This document shows positions 22,470 to 33,989 of a DNA stretch of 64,000 nt, in pieces. How positions within the stretch are numbered: the stretch's first letter is position 1; the number at the start of each line of letters is the position of its first letter. The position numbers and the translations under genes were made by a program. A model generated the notes under the pieces. The model saw only the letters and a program-made list of their open reading frames with translations, ran no database searches and had not been told where the DNA came from. The DNA is from Chrysopilus asiliformis (Eukaryota > Arthropoda > Insecta > Diptera > Rhagionidae), in assembly GCA_964034945.1 (NCBI GenBank), contig OZ035960.1, positions 13,029,957 through 13,093,956 of the forward strand. Reading direction: 5' to 3'.

Positions 22470-22958
22470 TATACCCGTATGGTGAAACCAAAGGGTTTAT
22501 TAACTTTGCCTTATCGTTTGTAATCGTTTGTAAAGCCAAGATCCCGTCATTACACACAAAAATGAATTACGTCAATGTGTTTAGAATGGTAAAATAAATT
22601 AATTTGTGCATGTCCGTCCGTCTGTGGCGCGGAGCTACAGACTTGAAATTTTACGCAGATTCGTTTTTCGTAAAATGCGAGGCTAAGTTCGTTAATGGGC
22701 AAAAATGGACTATTAGGGGGGTTCCCCCCATAACAAATGAAAACATCTAAAAAGTACAAGAACAAAAGTTATTTGAGATATAAGTCTACATAAAACTCCC
22801 ATACCTCAAAATCCGATTGGAATAAATTTTAAAACGTCTTCTTGGAAAGTTTGACTTCAAAGTGGAATTTTGATACAACTGTTCGAATTTTGATACAAAT
22901 ATCACCATACGGGTTTTCAATAATTGCCAGATTGGCAATTATAGCTTTTGTTATGTTT
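22470..22958 (+). repeat. Family A dispersed repeat with contracted GTCC run
   Basis: From 'tatacccgtatggtgaaacc' to 'tagcttttgttatgtttt'. The GTCC/GTCT run is reduced to 'gtccgtccgtctg' and the adjoining 'gattgcgggcgcacgg' is missing. The 'ggggggttcccccc' block is present at 22716-22731. The right-end hairpin 'aattgccagattggcaatt' is intact. Confidence 0.88.
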
Positions 22959-23048
22959 TATTTTACATAAGTACTACTCGTATATATACATTGACATTTA
23001 CATAAGTCCATTTATATATATATTTTTTTAGCAAATATTTTTTTCTTA

Positions 23049-23394
23049 CCCCAGGACTCCATTAGAGTTTTTTCCAGATTGGATTTAAATCCAATCACGA
23101 AAAACTCTAATGGAGACTCAAAAAATCTTGCATCATGATTTAAATCTCCTTACTGTCATGATTTTTTCGGCTACTGAAAAGTAAGATTTTTTTTGACATT
23201 TGTTCAGTCAAATTGGCTGATTTCTAGTTGGCTGCCCTGATTACCTCCTGGTTGACATTTCTAAGTACGCTATGGAGACACGATAAATATGAAAAATCAT
23301 GACTGAAGATGCCCACACGCTGATTTCTTTATTCGCCAAAATATGGAGTGGGGGAAAAAATCATGATTTTTAAAAGCCCAATGGAGTCGTGGGG
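23049..23394. mobile_element. PIF/Harbinger-like MITE (346 bp)
   Basis: The left end CCCCAGGACTCCATTAGAG and the reversed right end CCCCACGACTCCATTGGG are inverted repeats. TTA flanks both sides (23046-23048 and 23395-23397), fitting the TWA duplication of PIF/Harbinger. The motif 'ctctaatggag' recurs inside the left part as a short hairpin with 'ctccattagag', and 'atcatgattt' motifs are scattered. No coding sequence. Confidence 0.8.
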
Positions 23395-23599
23395 TTATGC
23401 TCAACTTTTTGCATTTTGTTCTAATTTTTTTTTTAAAACCAGTGACTGTTAAAAAACAACAAAATATTATTAGAAAATTTTACTAAGAAACGGCGGTTAT
23501 TCTATTTTTTCATGTGCGGCCCGCAAAAAAAAAATTAATCATCAGATTGGCCCGTGGAACGATTTGGGTATGAGCTAGTTTTTTCTCGTGTTCAATAAT

Positions 23600-24110
23600 T
23601 TCGGCATAAACTGTATACCCGTCGTTACCGGGTTAAAGTTTTTTGTATAAGTTTTAGAATACCAAAGAACTGGAAAGAACTTAAAAACTCTTGAGACAAA
23701 ACTTACCCTTAAAGGACTTTACATTTCGAATTACTGTAACACCAGAATCGTGATCAGCGATCCCGAAAACCCCCTAACGCAAATTTTCTCGGGAAAAACG
23801 GAAAAGGATATTTGCATTATCCTTACAGGACCTTTCGGTAGGATTTTTGGAATTGTTACACCGAATTCGTGATCAGCGACTCCGAAATCCACAGAGTGAC
23901 ACTTCAGCCTCCGAATGAGCAGGATTTACGGCGAAAACCAAGGTTTTAAAACACCCAAACCCGGTTTACCCCCCGTTTACCCCCTTAGCGATAAAATTTC
24001 AAAAAACCCCGCTATAGTGAGAACCTACGTGATCGATGGGATATGTGAAAAATTCAAGTTTCTGGTTTCAGAGGTTTGGGCTGGGCGTCAGGGGTTTGGG
24101 CTCAGTCAGG
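23600..24110 (+). repeat. Family E/G-type dispersed repeat, one to two core units
   Basis: 'atacccgtcgttaccgggtt' at 23616 is the head seen at 36170. Two copies of the core (gtgatcagcga..., at about 23752 and 23871) frame 'ttatccttacaggaccttt', the phrase of the 122-bp satellite. The following 'cttcagcctccgaatgagca' and 'gtttacccccttagcg' are colinear with 31690-31810, a second copy. The frame 23915-24139 falls in this repeat. Confidence 0.65.
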
Positions 24111-24160
24111 TTAAACCATTTTATATATACAGATTATAAGATTATGTTTGAAAACCACAC

Positions 24161-24450
24161 TAAATACATGTAAATAAATGTAAATAAATGTAAATAAATG
24201 TAAATAAATGTAAATAAATGTAAATAAATGTAAATAAATGTAAATAAATGTAAATAAATGTAAATAAATGTAAATAAATGTAAATAAATGTAAATAAATG
24301 TAAATAAATGTAAATGAATGTAAATAAATGTAAATAAATGTAAATAAATGTAAATAAATGTAAATAAATGTAAATAAATGTAAATAAATGTAAATAAATG
24401 TAAATAAATGTAAATGAATGTAAATAAATGTAAATAAATGTAAATAAATG
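24161..24450 (+). repeat. 10-bp tandem array (TAAATAAATG)n
   Basis: 29 consecutive 10-bp units. The first unit is taaatacatg and two units 100 bp apart (24311, 24411) read taaatgaatg, suggesting a past block duplication of 10 units. The long minus-strand frame over it (24160-24495, repeated YIYLHLFTFI) exists only because 10-bp units repeat every 30 bp in frame. Confidence 0.97.
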
Positions 24451-24586
24451 TATAATAAATAAAAAGTGAACGATTTGTGATGGAGTCTGATTCAATTCAA
24501 TAACTATAATAGAAAGCCCAAATAAAAGGCGGTAATGGTACTAAAGGTTGCCCTAAAGTAGAATAGCCCTACTTTTAAACATATTA

Positions 24587-24704
24587 GGCCCTATCACAGA
24601 ATCCGATACGAATGGTTCGAATTGTAAACTCAATGTTGTTGTTAGTGTTTTATACCAACAACAACATTGAGTTTACCATTCGTATCGGGTTCTGTGATAG
24701 GGCC
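24587..24704. mobile_element. Foldback MITE (118 bp)
   Basis: The arms start GGCCCTATCACAGAA and run about 50 nt to 'actcaatgttgttgtt', with one 8-9-nt length difference. The element is flanked by tatta on both sides (24582-24586 and 24705-24709). A related, more diverged copy is at 56706-56836. No coding capacity; a transcript would form a hairpin. Confidence 0.85.
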
Positions 24705-24709
24705 TATTA

Positions 24710-27700
24710 AAAAAATCTCAGCCTTTGCCCGGGGGATGAAAGAATGGGAAGGCCGGCTCAGGATTGAATCGCGAAGTGGTGTAGGCTCAGGCTCTATTAT
24801 AATTTTATTGAAATAAAATTCTAAACATTCAAAATTTCAGAATTTTTCGCCCTTTCCTAGAAAGTAGTATCACAAAAAATATTTCCATGGCCTGTGTTTC
24901 AATCCACATAACCCCTAATTTAAGCTCTATACATGTTTAGAAAATCCGTTATTATTTCTAATTAATTGAAGGATTGCATATTTCTTAAAAAAATAGAAGA
25001 AAACATGTCTTACTATGCTGAATTTATTTAATTTAAAATGATCAGCAAGCATAAAACCAAAAAAAATCTCTCACAGATACAAAATTGGTTTTTTAAGTAA
25101 TTTAAATTTTCCACTTTGAAAACAGTATATGTACGGCATGTTCATGATATTATCTTGGGAAGGCCTTGTATTTAAGTTAAATTGCTTGTGTAATTGGTAG
25201 CATATGTTCATGGAGGCGAGAAAATGACACTCTCAGTGATTTGCATTTTCATTTTAGTTTTTTTTGGGGTTGAGTGTCGTGTGTATGGGATCGCGACGAA
25301 GAAATGAAATTCCTTCATTTGGTTAAATTATAATTAGTACATGGGATTTAGCATGGATTTTGCAGTTCAACTCAGGATTAAAATATTAAAATAAACTTGT
25401 ATGATCAGTGTAAGGGAATCGAAGCTTGAAGGCATTTATTTTGTCGAAAAAGTAGGGCGAAATAGAAATTCGTATGGCGCAAGTGGTACGATTTTAACTT
25501 TTATTTTATGTTAGTGAAATTTGGTTGAAAAAACCAAGCAAGTAAACTGGTATGATATCCTGAAAAAAATTAATTTAAAAGAGTTTGTGAAACATGTAAG
25601 TACTAACAAAAACTGCCAGCCTGGCAATACTGTTTTACCAATGGTCAATCTCTTTTACCAATGGTCAAAAGGTGATTTCACTTTTGACGCTATTTTTCAA
25701 AATATTTTCTTATAATCAGAGATCTACAAAATAACAACTGTAATCTTTTAATATGGAAACATTGGATATTATTTGAGGGTCAATAAAACTTTAAATCATG
25801 TAAATAGATAAAAAAATTGGAAAGAAATTGAGAGATTTCTTATGATATACACAAATTCGAACAGTTCATTTTCGAAGATGGACGTTTCGAACAGTCCATA
25901 TTTAAAGAAGAGTAACGATTGGCTGCACTCTAATTATTAAGTCGCTCTAGGTGAGGGTAGCCGCCGCTGTGGTGTGGTGAATTCGAGAGAAACGACCATG
26001 GTTACCAACTTGGAGGTTTTGCCACTCAGTCAATGATTTTAGAATGTTTTAAGTTTCTTATACGTACTAAAAGCTTCGAATGAATTTACCATCCATGCCT
26101 ATCTTCAGTGGTGCTAACTTTTCTTATTAAGTAGTGTTTTAGGGGGTTTTATGGAAATTTTAATCCGATTTTTGGGGAACATTTTGGTAGGGTTGGTAAC
26201 CCTGGAAACGACTGATTTTAAGCTTCAACGGTTATTTAATTATTTAAAGCGGTGGTTTATCAAAGAAATGGAAGCGTAGTATAAGAATTCTTTCGTTCTA
26301 TAATTGTTTTATCCTAATAATAAAAACATTGAAAATGACACACTGGAATATCCTACTATACTCTAATTTAGGGTGTAAGGGGGAAGGGGTTTCACAGTAG
26401 GAAAAAAATGGTAAAAAATTGTATGGAAAAGGACACCAGAAATAGGAAAAATTAGCACGACGTGGTTTGTGTCGAAATTGTATTTAAAAAATTAAAAACA
26501 AAATCTTCACCCTATAAAATATGCTATTTGACGGATGCATAATAACATCCAATGCATAGCATAAAATCCCAGGGGATTAAATCGAATTACGATGCTGGAA
26601 AGCAAATGGGAAGTTAAAATTCCATTTTAGCTTTTCACATTCAAAGCAAAATTTAGCATTGCGTTTTGCTAATGCTCCACGAAATGTTTTGCGCTTTGTG
26701 ACGTAAAGTTACGTTAGTTGACACAAATCAAAAATTTCATAGTACTTGAATATCGTACAAAATGCATTAGGAGCATCAAACATATATAGTTTGAGTGCAT
26801 TTCCCAGAATTTTCCATTGAATTTCTGATGCATCCTGCTTACCTATGCAAGCAGTTATGGATTGTTGAACCTTTTCGTTGTGACAACAATTTAAATGCTC
26901 CACAGCTCGCGCTTCCTGTTTTGTCATCGAATCCTTTTGTTGCAAAAGAGTATCACATGTGGCGGATGATCGGGTTGGGGGATGATTTTTTTGGGTTCTT
27001 TTCGCAAGTACATTCAAATGCGAGGGCATAAAAATGTGTTCAACTTCTCGTTTGTGATGTAATCCTTCAACACGAATGAGGCTTGATCTGAATATGGATC
27101 TGGTTAAAAGCACCATCGGAAGGCAGGATGTATATGAAAGATCCATCAAGTAGTATCGAAGGCGAAGCAAACGCGACATGTGTTGTTAGTGAGATGCAGA
27201 AAATTTTCACAAATTCATATTCCAGTGATAAGACAGCAATGTTCGCGTATATCCAAGCCAAGCCAAGCCAAACCCAACCTCGTGACGACCGATCCGCCCG
27301 GGATGAACTTGTATAAGATTTATATTCTCGCGGAAAATTCCTGACGCCTGCATGGAAATTTTCATGTAGTTTCATATGTGTGCATGTAGAAAAGTATGGC
27401 GCGCAATATTGAATCGTCTATTCACATATATGAGAGTTTAATGTTTTCATATTTTTCAGCATTTTTTTCCACGTTTCGTTGCTTTCTTTTGCACGTTTTC
27501 ATATTTTTTCCTATATTTTCCCATGACTGAATTATTACAGTGGGGTAGTAAATATGCAAATAAAAATAAATTTAACATAAAATGTGTCATACGATGGTGT
27601 TGATATAATTTTATTGATGCTAGACACATGGGACTTGCACGTTATATACACATGTATACGTTTCACATCGGTTACTCCTGGGCTACGTCATTTAATGCGT

Positions 27701-28059
27701 GTTTATCAGAGACCGAATTTATGCGCGTTATACACGCGTATATAGGAATATATATTTATTTTAGAGCAAAAAAAAATGGCATAAATGTCGAATTTTGAAT
27801 TTGATTTTGTGGCATTAAGTGGTGGTATACATAAAGGGAAATCATAAAATAAAATTTTCCTTACCATCGAGTAGATTTTTTTAAGCAATAAAATTGAGAT
27901 GTTCAGATTTCCTATGTTTTCTTAACAAGCTGATGCGTCACTCAATGTTCTACAATCTTGTTCAAGTATTTTCTTAATGTAGCAATAATAAATTCAAGGT
28001 TGAAACGGTATTTTATATCGAAATAAAGATATCAAAATTGTCTTTTTAATAATAAAATG
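24710..28059. other. Largely unassigned DNA
   Basis: No repeat family was recognised. 26700-27380 is less AT-rich and carries minus-strand frames 26709-27179 (156 codons) and 27067-27375 (102 codons) that overlap each other and plus-strand frames; no domain was recognised and neither is called a gene. A short CCAAG run lies near 27256-27276. The rest is AT-rich with short frames. Confidence 0.5.
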
Positions 28060-28286
28060 TTAAGTGCAAGGTCTCCCAAAAAAAATTCAAGTTGCCCAAC
28101 CGTTTACGGCAAAAAATTCTGAAATTTATTCCTGAATGATGCCGAGATTGGAATATTTTCATACAAAATCGCGAATAAATAATTAAAATTCTGAATCTGC
28201 GATGGCTAATTAAAATTCTCCGAATAAACTCCGAAAAAAACTTGCGAAAAAATTCAAGAAAAAAACGCAAGTGTAAACGGGGCCTA
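28060..28286. mobile_element. Probable TIR element fragment (TAGGCCCCGTTTACAC ends)
   Basis: The right end reads 'aagtgtaaacggggccta', whose reverse complement matches the left end TAGGCCCCGTTTTCACTAGCG of the element at 45428-45893. A weaker inverted counterpart with 'accgtttacggcaaaa' lies at about 28098-28115. Interior phrases 'ttattcctgaatg' and 'gaaaaaattcaag' recur in both. The left boundary is uncertain. Confidence 0.5.
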
Positions 28287-28303
28287 AGTTTACGTAGATT
28301 TAA

Positions 28304-28526
28304 CCCTGGACCCGTGTACTGGGCACTGAGTGCCCAGAACGATTTTCGAACCGAAATTAACCATATTTTTAATAAAGAATATGATGAAATGCAATATATT
28401 TCTGAAAGATACTGAAATTTAGAGCACAAAAACAAAAAAAAAATTCAAATTGCATATCTTCGGGGGGGTTGTGGAAGCTGTCAAAAAAAAGCGTAATATC
28501 GTGTACTTGGGCACTCAGTGCCCAAG
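28304..28526. mobile_element. piggyBac-like end with paired palindromes
   Basis: TTAA at 28300-28303 is followed by CCCTGGACCCGTGTACTGGG. A 19-nt palindrome at 28319-28337 (GGGCACTGAGTGCCC core) and a 21-nt palindrome at 28506-28526 (GGGCACTCAGTGCCC core) are each preceded by GTGTACT. A TTAA target, CCCT start and subterminal palindromes fit piggyBac-type MITEs. No closing GGG-TTAA was found on the right, so the element is incomplete or its end has diverged. Confidence 0.55.
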
Positions 28527-28802
28527 TCAGTACATTTTGTATGAATTTTGTTTTTATTTTGAATTTTGTTTTTATTTATATAGAAGTGTCGTCTGTGGCG
28601 TTGTGAGACAAACACAGAAAAATTAAAAGTGAACTAAAGTATAAAAATATATAAAAAATGGATAATTTTGAAGCGATAATTTGCTTTGTTGGTCTTTATC
28701 TTTGTTATTTGTATGTTATTGCAATAAAGCTATCAATTTTTTCTTGAACGACATTTCCCCAACCTCACTTTATGAACTGTCAACGCAGAGTTGTTGCGTT
28801 AA

Positions 28803-29180
28803 AGGTAGAATCTGAATCGTACGTCGATGCGTCCGTCATGCGTGCGTCCGGTTGGCAGTTCGATGCGGTGACATTTGGGTACGGCAACGAATCTGGAGTT
28901 AATTAATTGTTTTGCACTTCTTCTATTAGTTTATCGTCGAAACAATTACTTTCAGTTTGTTCCATACTTAAATTGCTTAAATCGTAAACAAACTTTTTTG
29001 GGAAATGACATTTCTGTGCGTTGCCGCATGTAAAAGTAGAAATTCGACCTAGTCTATGCGGTTGCCGCATCGGAAAACGTATTATTAGGGGAGTACTCAT
29101 AGCAGCCCGTTGATTCTACTCGAACTGTCAACGTGACGGACGCATGACGGACGCATCGACGTACGATTCAAGTTCTAGCT
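28803..29180 (-). mobile_element. PIF/Harbinger-like deletion derivative, copy 1 (378 bp)
   Basis: Ends AGGTAGAATCTGAATCGTAC and, reversed from the right, AGCTAGAACTTGAATCGTAC. Both sides are flanked by TAA (28800-28802 and 29181-29183), the TWA duplication of this superfamily. Subterminal GTCCGTCATGCG/GACGGACGCATGACGG motifs repeat. A second copy in the opposite orientation is at 34680-35078. Confidence 0.88.
28903..28965 (-). pseudogene. Residual start of a MADF-type ORF
   Basis: Twenty codons from ATG at 28963-28965 encode MEQTESNCFDDKLIEEVQNN and then stop. The copy at 34916-34978 encodes MEQIESNCFDDKLIDEVQKK, so the peptide start is conserved between copies with mostly conservative changes. 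'FDDKLIEEVQ' resembles the opening helix of MADF domains, which PIF/Harbinger elements often encode in a second ORF. The rest of the domain is deleted. Identification rests on a very short match. Confidence 0.5.
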
Positions 29181-29340
29181 TAAAGTTCAAAGCTGGCAAC
29201 TTTTGCGTCGATGGTTGCGTTCAATACGTTCACTGTGCTCACTCAAAAGCATTTCTGTGAAATAAACTCGTAAGTGACATTTGGATGCGTGTTGGTTGCG
29301 GCTTGGTTGCGTTCATTGTGCTCCAAGGGTAAGAGTTTAA

Positions 29341-29954
29341 CCCTAATCAGCTCAGGCTAATTTTGTCCTTAATCCACGCAGGCGGTGTCTGAAAGACACC
29401 ATGCCGGAAAAATAGAATAATTTAATAAAAAAAATTTTTTTTGAGTTTGCATTTTTAAATTCAGTTAATAATATTTATTTATTTGTATATACATTATTCG
29501 TACTTTTTATAATTGTAGCATAAAATTGATTTTTAAGAATTTTCGTTACAAACATTTTTCTTGGATTTGCACTTTCTGCTTCAAAGCGCGACCTTAGAAA
29601 TGGGGACACAGGAAGCAACGTTTTCTCTTTTGGGAAGTGCTACAGTTATTATCGCCTACTACAGTCCGATATTTTGCGAAATAGAAGCAAAGTGATACCA
29701 AAATAACCTTTCTTTGCTGGTAAAACCGTTACGGTGTCTTTGAGACACCGCCTGCGTGGATTAAGGGTAAATTTCATAAAAGCGAAATATTATTGTTGTA
29801 GTAAAAAAAATTAATTTTTTTTTTCGTTTTTAAATAGTATTGGCTTAAAAAAACAAAGTCAAGGAGCATGAATGCAACAACTTTTTTAACATTCGTAACA
29901 ATCACTCTCAAAACTGCATCGGTGTCTCAAAGACACCGCGAATGCGGATTAGGG
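29341..29954. mobile_element. piggyBac-like element or nested pair (614 bp)
   Basis: TTAA lies at 29337-29340 and 29955-29958, directly bordering CCCTAATC and its complement GATTAGGG. Three palindromes of the GGTGTCTnnnAGACACC type lie at about 29384-29400, 29732-29748 and 29921-29937. The inner pair forms a longer inverted repeat (29367-29766) that includes TTAATCCACGCAGGCGGTGT on the left and its complement on the right, so a shorter element may sit inside a longer one. No transposase was found. Confidence 0.75.
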
Positions 29955-29958
29955 TTAA

Positions 29959-31289
29959 ATGCGTAGTAGTTTACATTCACCACGTTTTAGATGTAATTTT
30001 AATTTTTTTTTGTTTTTGGTTGTCTGATTTAGAATTCTTTCTTTTTTGGGGTGTTTACGACAGGAATACGCACCACCAAACATTACGACTCTTTGACGTA
30101 TTTTTACTAACTGACACGTGATTTTACACTGAATTTACTTCATTGTCATAGCAATTCTCAACTTTCATCGTCAACAGTGGAGAAACGGTGTTTTTTGGTG
30201 CGAAATTTACCTTATTTTCACTAATTAATAAATTTGAAAAAATTAAATGAAACACTCATTTGTTGAAGAGTGAAATTTTCACAGTAGAGTTCATTTCAGC
30301 AGTCATAAAAGTCGTAACATTTAATTTAAATTCAAAGTATTCCAGAGTCACAGACATAACTAATCGCCAACATGTCCCATTAAAAGTTTTTACGTTGAAC
30401 ATACTTTCGAAACATTCAGCATTTCACATAACACTCCAAACGTTGAAAATAAACGGAGAACATTGTTGGCTGGTATGAAAATAGCAAACCACTAACGGAT
30501 ATTCTTCAAAAATCGTAATGTTCATCATCAACAATTTCGCCAATTTCTCGTTGCAGTCATTCTCTCTTAAGTAGCTGCCATAGTGTACAAAATCTCACCG
30601 CACCAACTTGAAACTACTCCCGTTGGCAGTGGAGGGACATTTTCTTAAGGATACGTAATTGCGAAACTTTACTATATAAGCTTCGTAATACTTCTTTTGT
30701 GTCATTTTAATTTCAACAATTTCGGAAATTATGTCGAGAGAGGGTTGCATTTTATTGAGCGGATGATGCACTTTAAGGATATTATTTTGCCTTATTTTGC
30801 TTGACTAGGGCACATTCTGTGGGACAATTTCTTGTGGATTTCCATATAAATTGAATCAGTTCTGTTTATCTCTTGTGGATTTCGTTAGCATAAATTTACA
30901 CTTAATGAGGAAACCGTCTACGGAAACCATGGAATGAAATCTAAACAGCTTTTAAATGAAGAAGAAGCATTTATTTCATAGCAAATATTCGTTAAGTAGT
31001 GTTTACAGTTTTTTTTTGGCATGTCGTTTCATATTGGGGTTTGTGAAACACCATTAAAATGTAGTTACAAAATATCGTATGGCGAAAAGATGAATGTTTT
31101 CTTTAATATTGTTTAATTTTACAATATTAATAGACTTAATATGGGTGCTGGTTACGCTAGTCTCAATTTAAATTTAATTAAAGGTATTTATAAATGACTA
31201 GTTTATTTGCAAAAGTTTTTTTTGCACCAAAAAAAAAAACACATAAATAGCTTAAAAACTTTTGCCTTCAGAACCTCCCTTCCCGAATT
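29959..31289. other. Unassigned AT-rich DNA
   Basis: No repeat family or gene recognised. The 72-codon frame at 30260-30478 has no motif. Confidence 0.55.
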
Positions 31290-31970
31290 TATAAATTCTA
31301 ACACAAGATTCGTGATCTGCGGCACCGAAAACCCTCTATTTCTAGTTTTTTCGAAGAAAAACAAGAAAAAGATATTGGAGTTATGCTTACAGGACCTACC
31401 GTTTATAATTTTACGATTCTAACACCAATTTCACCAACTTACAGATTTGTATTTACAAGTGTTGTTTAACAAAACTTGTAAATTTTTGGGTTTTTTTTTG
31501 CATTAGTACAAATTTCTAATTGTAATTTGTAGTTTGTTGAAATAGGCCACAGATTTGTGATCAGCAACTTCGAAGACCATCTAAAGCCAGGTTTTGCGAG
31601 AAAAAAAGATGAAAAGGATGTTTGCGTTATCCTTACAGGACCTCCAGTTTCGAATTTTTAAATTCCAACACCAGATTCGTGATCAGCGACCTCGAAAATC
31701 TCCGAGTGCCACTCCGCAGCCTCTTAACGGGCAGGCTTAATGGCAAAAAATAATATTTGATAACACTAATCCCCTACCCACCCGCCGTTTGCACCCTTAG
31801 GGGTAGAATTTAAAAAAACCGTTTCTAAGCGGGCGACTGTAACTAAGACGAATCTGTGTGCAAAATTTCGTAGCAATCGGTTTGGTGGTTCGGGAGATAC
31901 TGTGATGAGTGACTGCGTAAGTGGTATTTGGCTTAGGTTGGCAACATTACAAGATTTTTTTAAATTTGGC
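31290..31970 (+). repeat. Family E/G-type dispersed repeat, about three core units
   Basis: Core phrases 'acaagattcgtgatctgcgg' (31303), 'agatttgtgatcagcaac' (31551) and 'agattcgtgatcagcgac' (31673) alternate with 'gttatccttacaggacct'-type phrases. A segment at 31440-31545 separates the first two and contains a hairpin 'tttacaagtg...aacttgtaaa'. After 31690 the sequence is colinear with 23880-24020 and then carries 'caatcggtttggtggttcgg'. Confidence 0.65.
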
Positions 31971-33989
31971 TATTTAGTCTATCTGTAACACAAATACAAG
32001 AAAGTTAAATCATACAAACAAGCCAGCATCGCTGAAAGAACGAAGTTTTGAAATTGTCGTCATAGATTCGTCTACGCGCCGAGATCTCATTTGTAATTGC
32101 GGCGATTTACCAAATAATAATGTCTTGCGTAAAAAATTGTAATTAGTATAATTAAACTATGGAAAAAGTTCCATATTTCATGAAATTTTCCGCACTTTTG
32201 AATACCTAAGTGTGGAAACCCTTTATATAAATTTTATTAAATGTGGATAAGAACCAGACGGCTACTTTTGATTAAATTAATTAAGAATAGGCCATAAAAT
32301 ATGTCACTACAGTGGTAGTGTTATGACGGTACTGAACTCCCTACTAAAAAACGCAAACAAGTTAAACGAGAGTGAAGGCAGAATCCGAAAAGCATATGTT
32401 TACGTATTTTATGGAGAGCTCCTTAACGAATTACCTAAGCTTATGAAATATTGTGAAACTAAGAAGTTTTTGTGAAAGCGATTTTTATTACTTAGGAAAA
32501 TCTCTTCCATTTAAAGTTTCTAAATATCAAAAATGTAGCGAGAATGCAAGTGTTGTACCATAAAAAAAATCATCAAACAGTAACTGCGCCAAGTGTCATT
32601 ACATTTATTTAAAGTTTCAACAAAATGTGTATGGTACTACTCTGAAGAAATACGAAATATACAAAAAACACAAATCGGTGTAGTTAGGAGTAAGTTAAAA
32701 GCATCCAGGCATTTCATTTTACTTCCAGCCAGGACTAAAGTATCCGTAGAGCTGCTTATAAACTACCAGCAAGCCCTATATACCGATTTTGGTTGATATC
32801 TAACTCCCAAGCGATCAACCTAGAAGTTATATATGTTTTCTCCGAAATGTGTTTTACGTTATTTCCGGTTCAAAAAGCAAAGTGCAAATATCCATGGGGT
32901 AATTTAATTACTGGCGAAAGTTCCGGACGTGTAAACACTGTTTATACCCTCCAATATTCTACATGCTGTGGATATATTACACACTCATTCACTCATTCGT
33001 GAGCGTCCTTATGTTTATGGTAAGCGTTATATATTGAAATTTACCAGAATTTTACATTCAACTTAACTACACTATGAACTGAAAGCGTGTATTATAGAAC
33101 CAAAGAACGTAGCATTCGGGAATACTCGTACCTACATAAAATCCCAGGCAATGATTTGAATTGTGCGACATTTGTATCCTGAGCGGTTGTAGATTTGAAT
33201 AAGCTCGGTCGTTTTACATATTAAAAGTTAGGTCCTTTGATTTCCGGATTCTGGCCACAAACGGAATTCCATCCAACCTTTTTAAGGCCGAAATGCAAAC
33301 TCATGTAAAACTACGCACATAAAATTGCTCAAATTACACACTCTTCAATTTTACTTCAAATATTTAATGTAAGTGTAGTTTTTGTTAGTGAATTCAAAGT
33401 GAAGGGCTATTATTGAAAGTTTTATTGTAAGAATTAAAATAATGAGTTTTTCGTTAGATGATTAATAACTTTGAATATCCGCGCGATCAAAAAAAACATC
33501 TAGGTTAAATAAACTGAACAAAGCTTCATCTGACGAAGGTTGGTGGTTATTCAACTGGGTTTTTCTCTGATTTACCTACTAAATACCCTCACAGCATTGT
33601 CGCTCCTGACAGCATTGGAGAACTTGTTTGGAGAATAGTGGTCTAAAACCCTGTCCTTAGTACCAATAAGCTCGCCTAAAAGTTTCATCCCAATCGGTTA
33701 AGTGGTTCTCAGGTTTTAAGCGAACATACAGACACACACAAGCCACAGGCTTATATAACAGATCTTTAAATACGGTGAACGTATTTATTTTAGATGAATC
33801 CGTGATAAGTCGAATTGTGGAAAAGGTGGGGGGCAGTTTTGTTTATAGAGTTAACTATAAATGTTAATTCTGAAATAAGTTTTTGGTTCTAGTATTAGTT
33901 GTCTTCGCTAATTCGAGACGTATAGTCTTATAAAGATAACGATTTTCATACATCTTTAGTTGAACATTTCTGTCGGACTGATTTGAATT
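31971..33989. other. Mostly unassigned DNA
   Basis: No gene recognised. 33640-33760 contains 'ttcatcccaatcggttaagt' and 'acatacagacacacacaagcc', a decayed tail of the dispersed-repeat type that ends in GACA runs elsewhere. Frames at 32593-33002 have no motif. Confidence 0.5.

Larger units (their letters stand above)
22276..23571 (+). mobile_element. hAT-like remnant(s), right end lost, with nested insertions
   Basis: 22283-22320 starts 'ccagggtttcccaacttttt', like a hAT end, and is followed directly at 22321 by CAGCGGTGGCCAACCCGCGG, a second hAT-type left end. Matching right-side sequence 'tgcggcccgcaaaa' and 'ggcccgtggaacgatttggg' lies at 23515-23570, but the terminal inverted repeat itself is missing there. 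Between the two lie a family A copy (22470-22958) and a TTA-flanked MITE (23049-23394), so the original element was broken up by later insertions. Confidence 0.65.
28700..29330 (-). mobile_element. MITE-like repeat split by a Harbinger insertion
   Basis: 28700-28802 together with 29181-29270 is colinear with the reverse complement of about 42610-42790: 'tttatctttgttatttg', 'tcgaacgacatt'-type sequence, 'ccaacctcactttatg', 'tgtcaacgcag', then after the break 'caacttttgcgt' and 'acgttcactgtgctcact'. The minus strand has a short ATG frame beginning MSFKKKLIALLQ, resembling MSFEEKLIALVQ at 42740. Such starts resemble MADF-type proteins, which is an inference. Confidence 0.65.

Noticed and set aside
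24160..24495. 111-codon minus-strand ORF of repeated YIYLHLFTFI
   Set aside because: It is produced entirely by a 10-bp tandem repeat whose register stays open every 30 bp.
26709..27375. Two overlapping minus-strand ORFs as exons
   Set aside because: No known motif, no consistent frame between them, and opposite-strand frames overlap.
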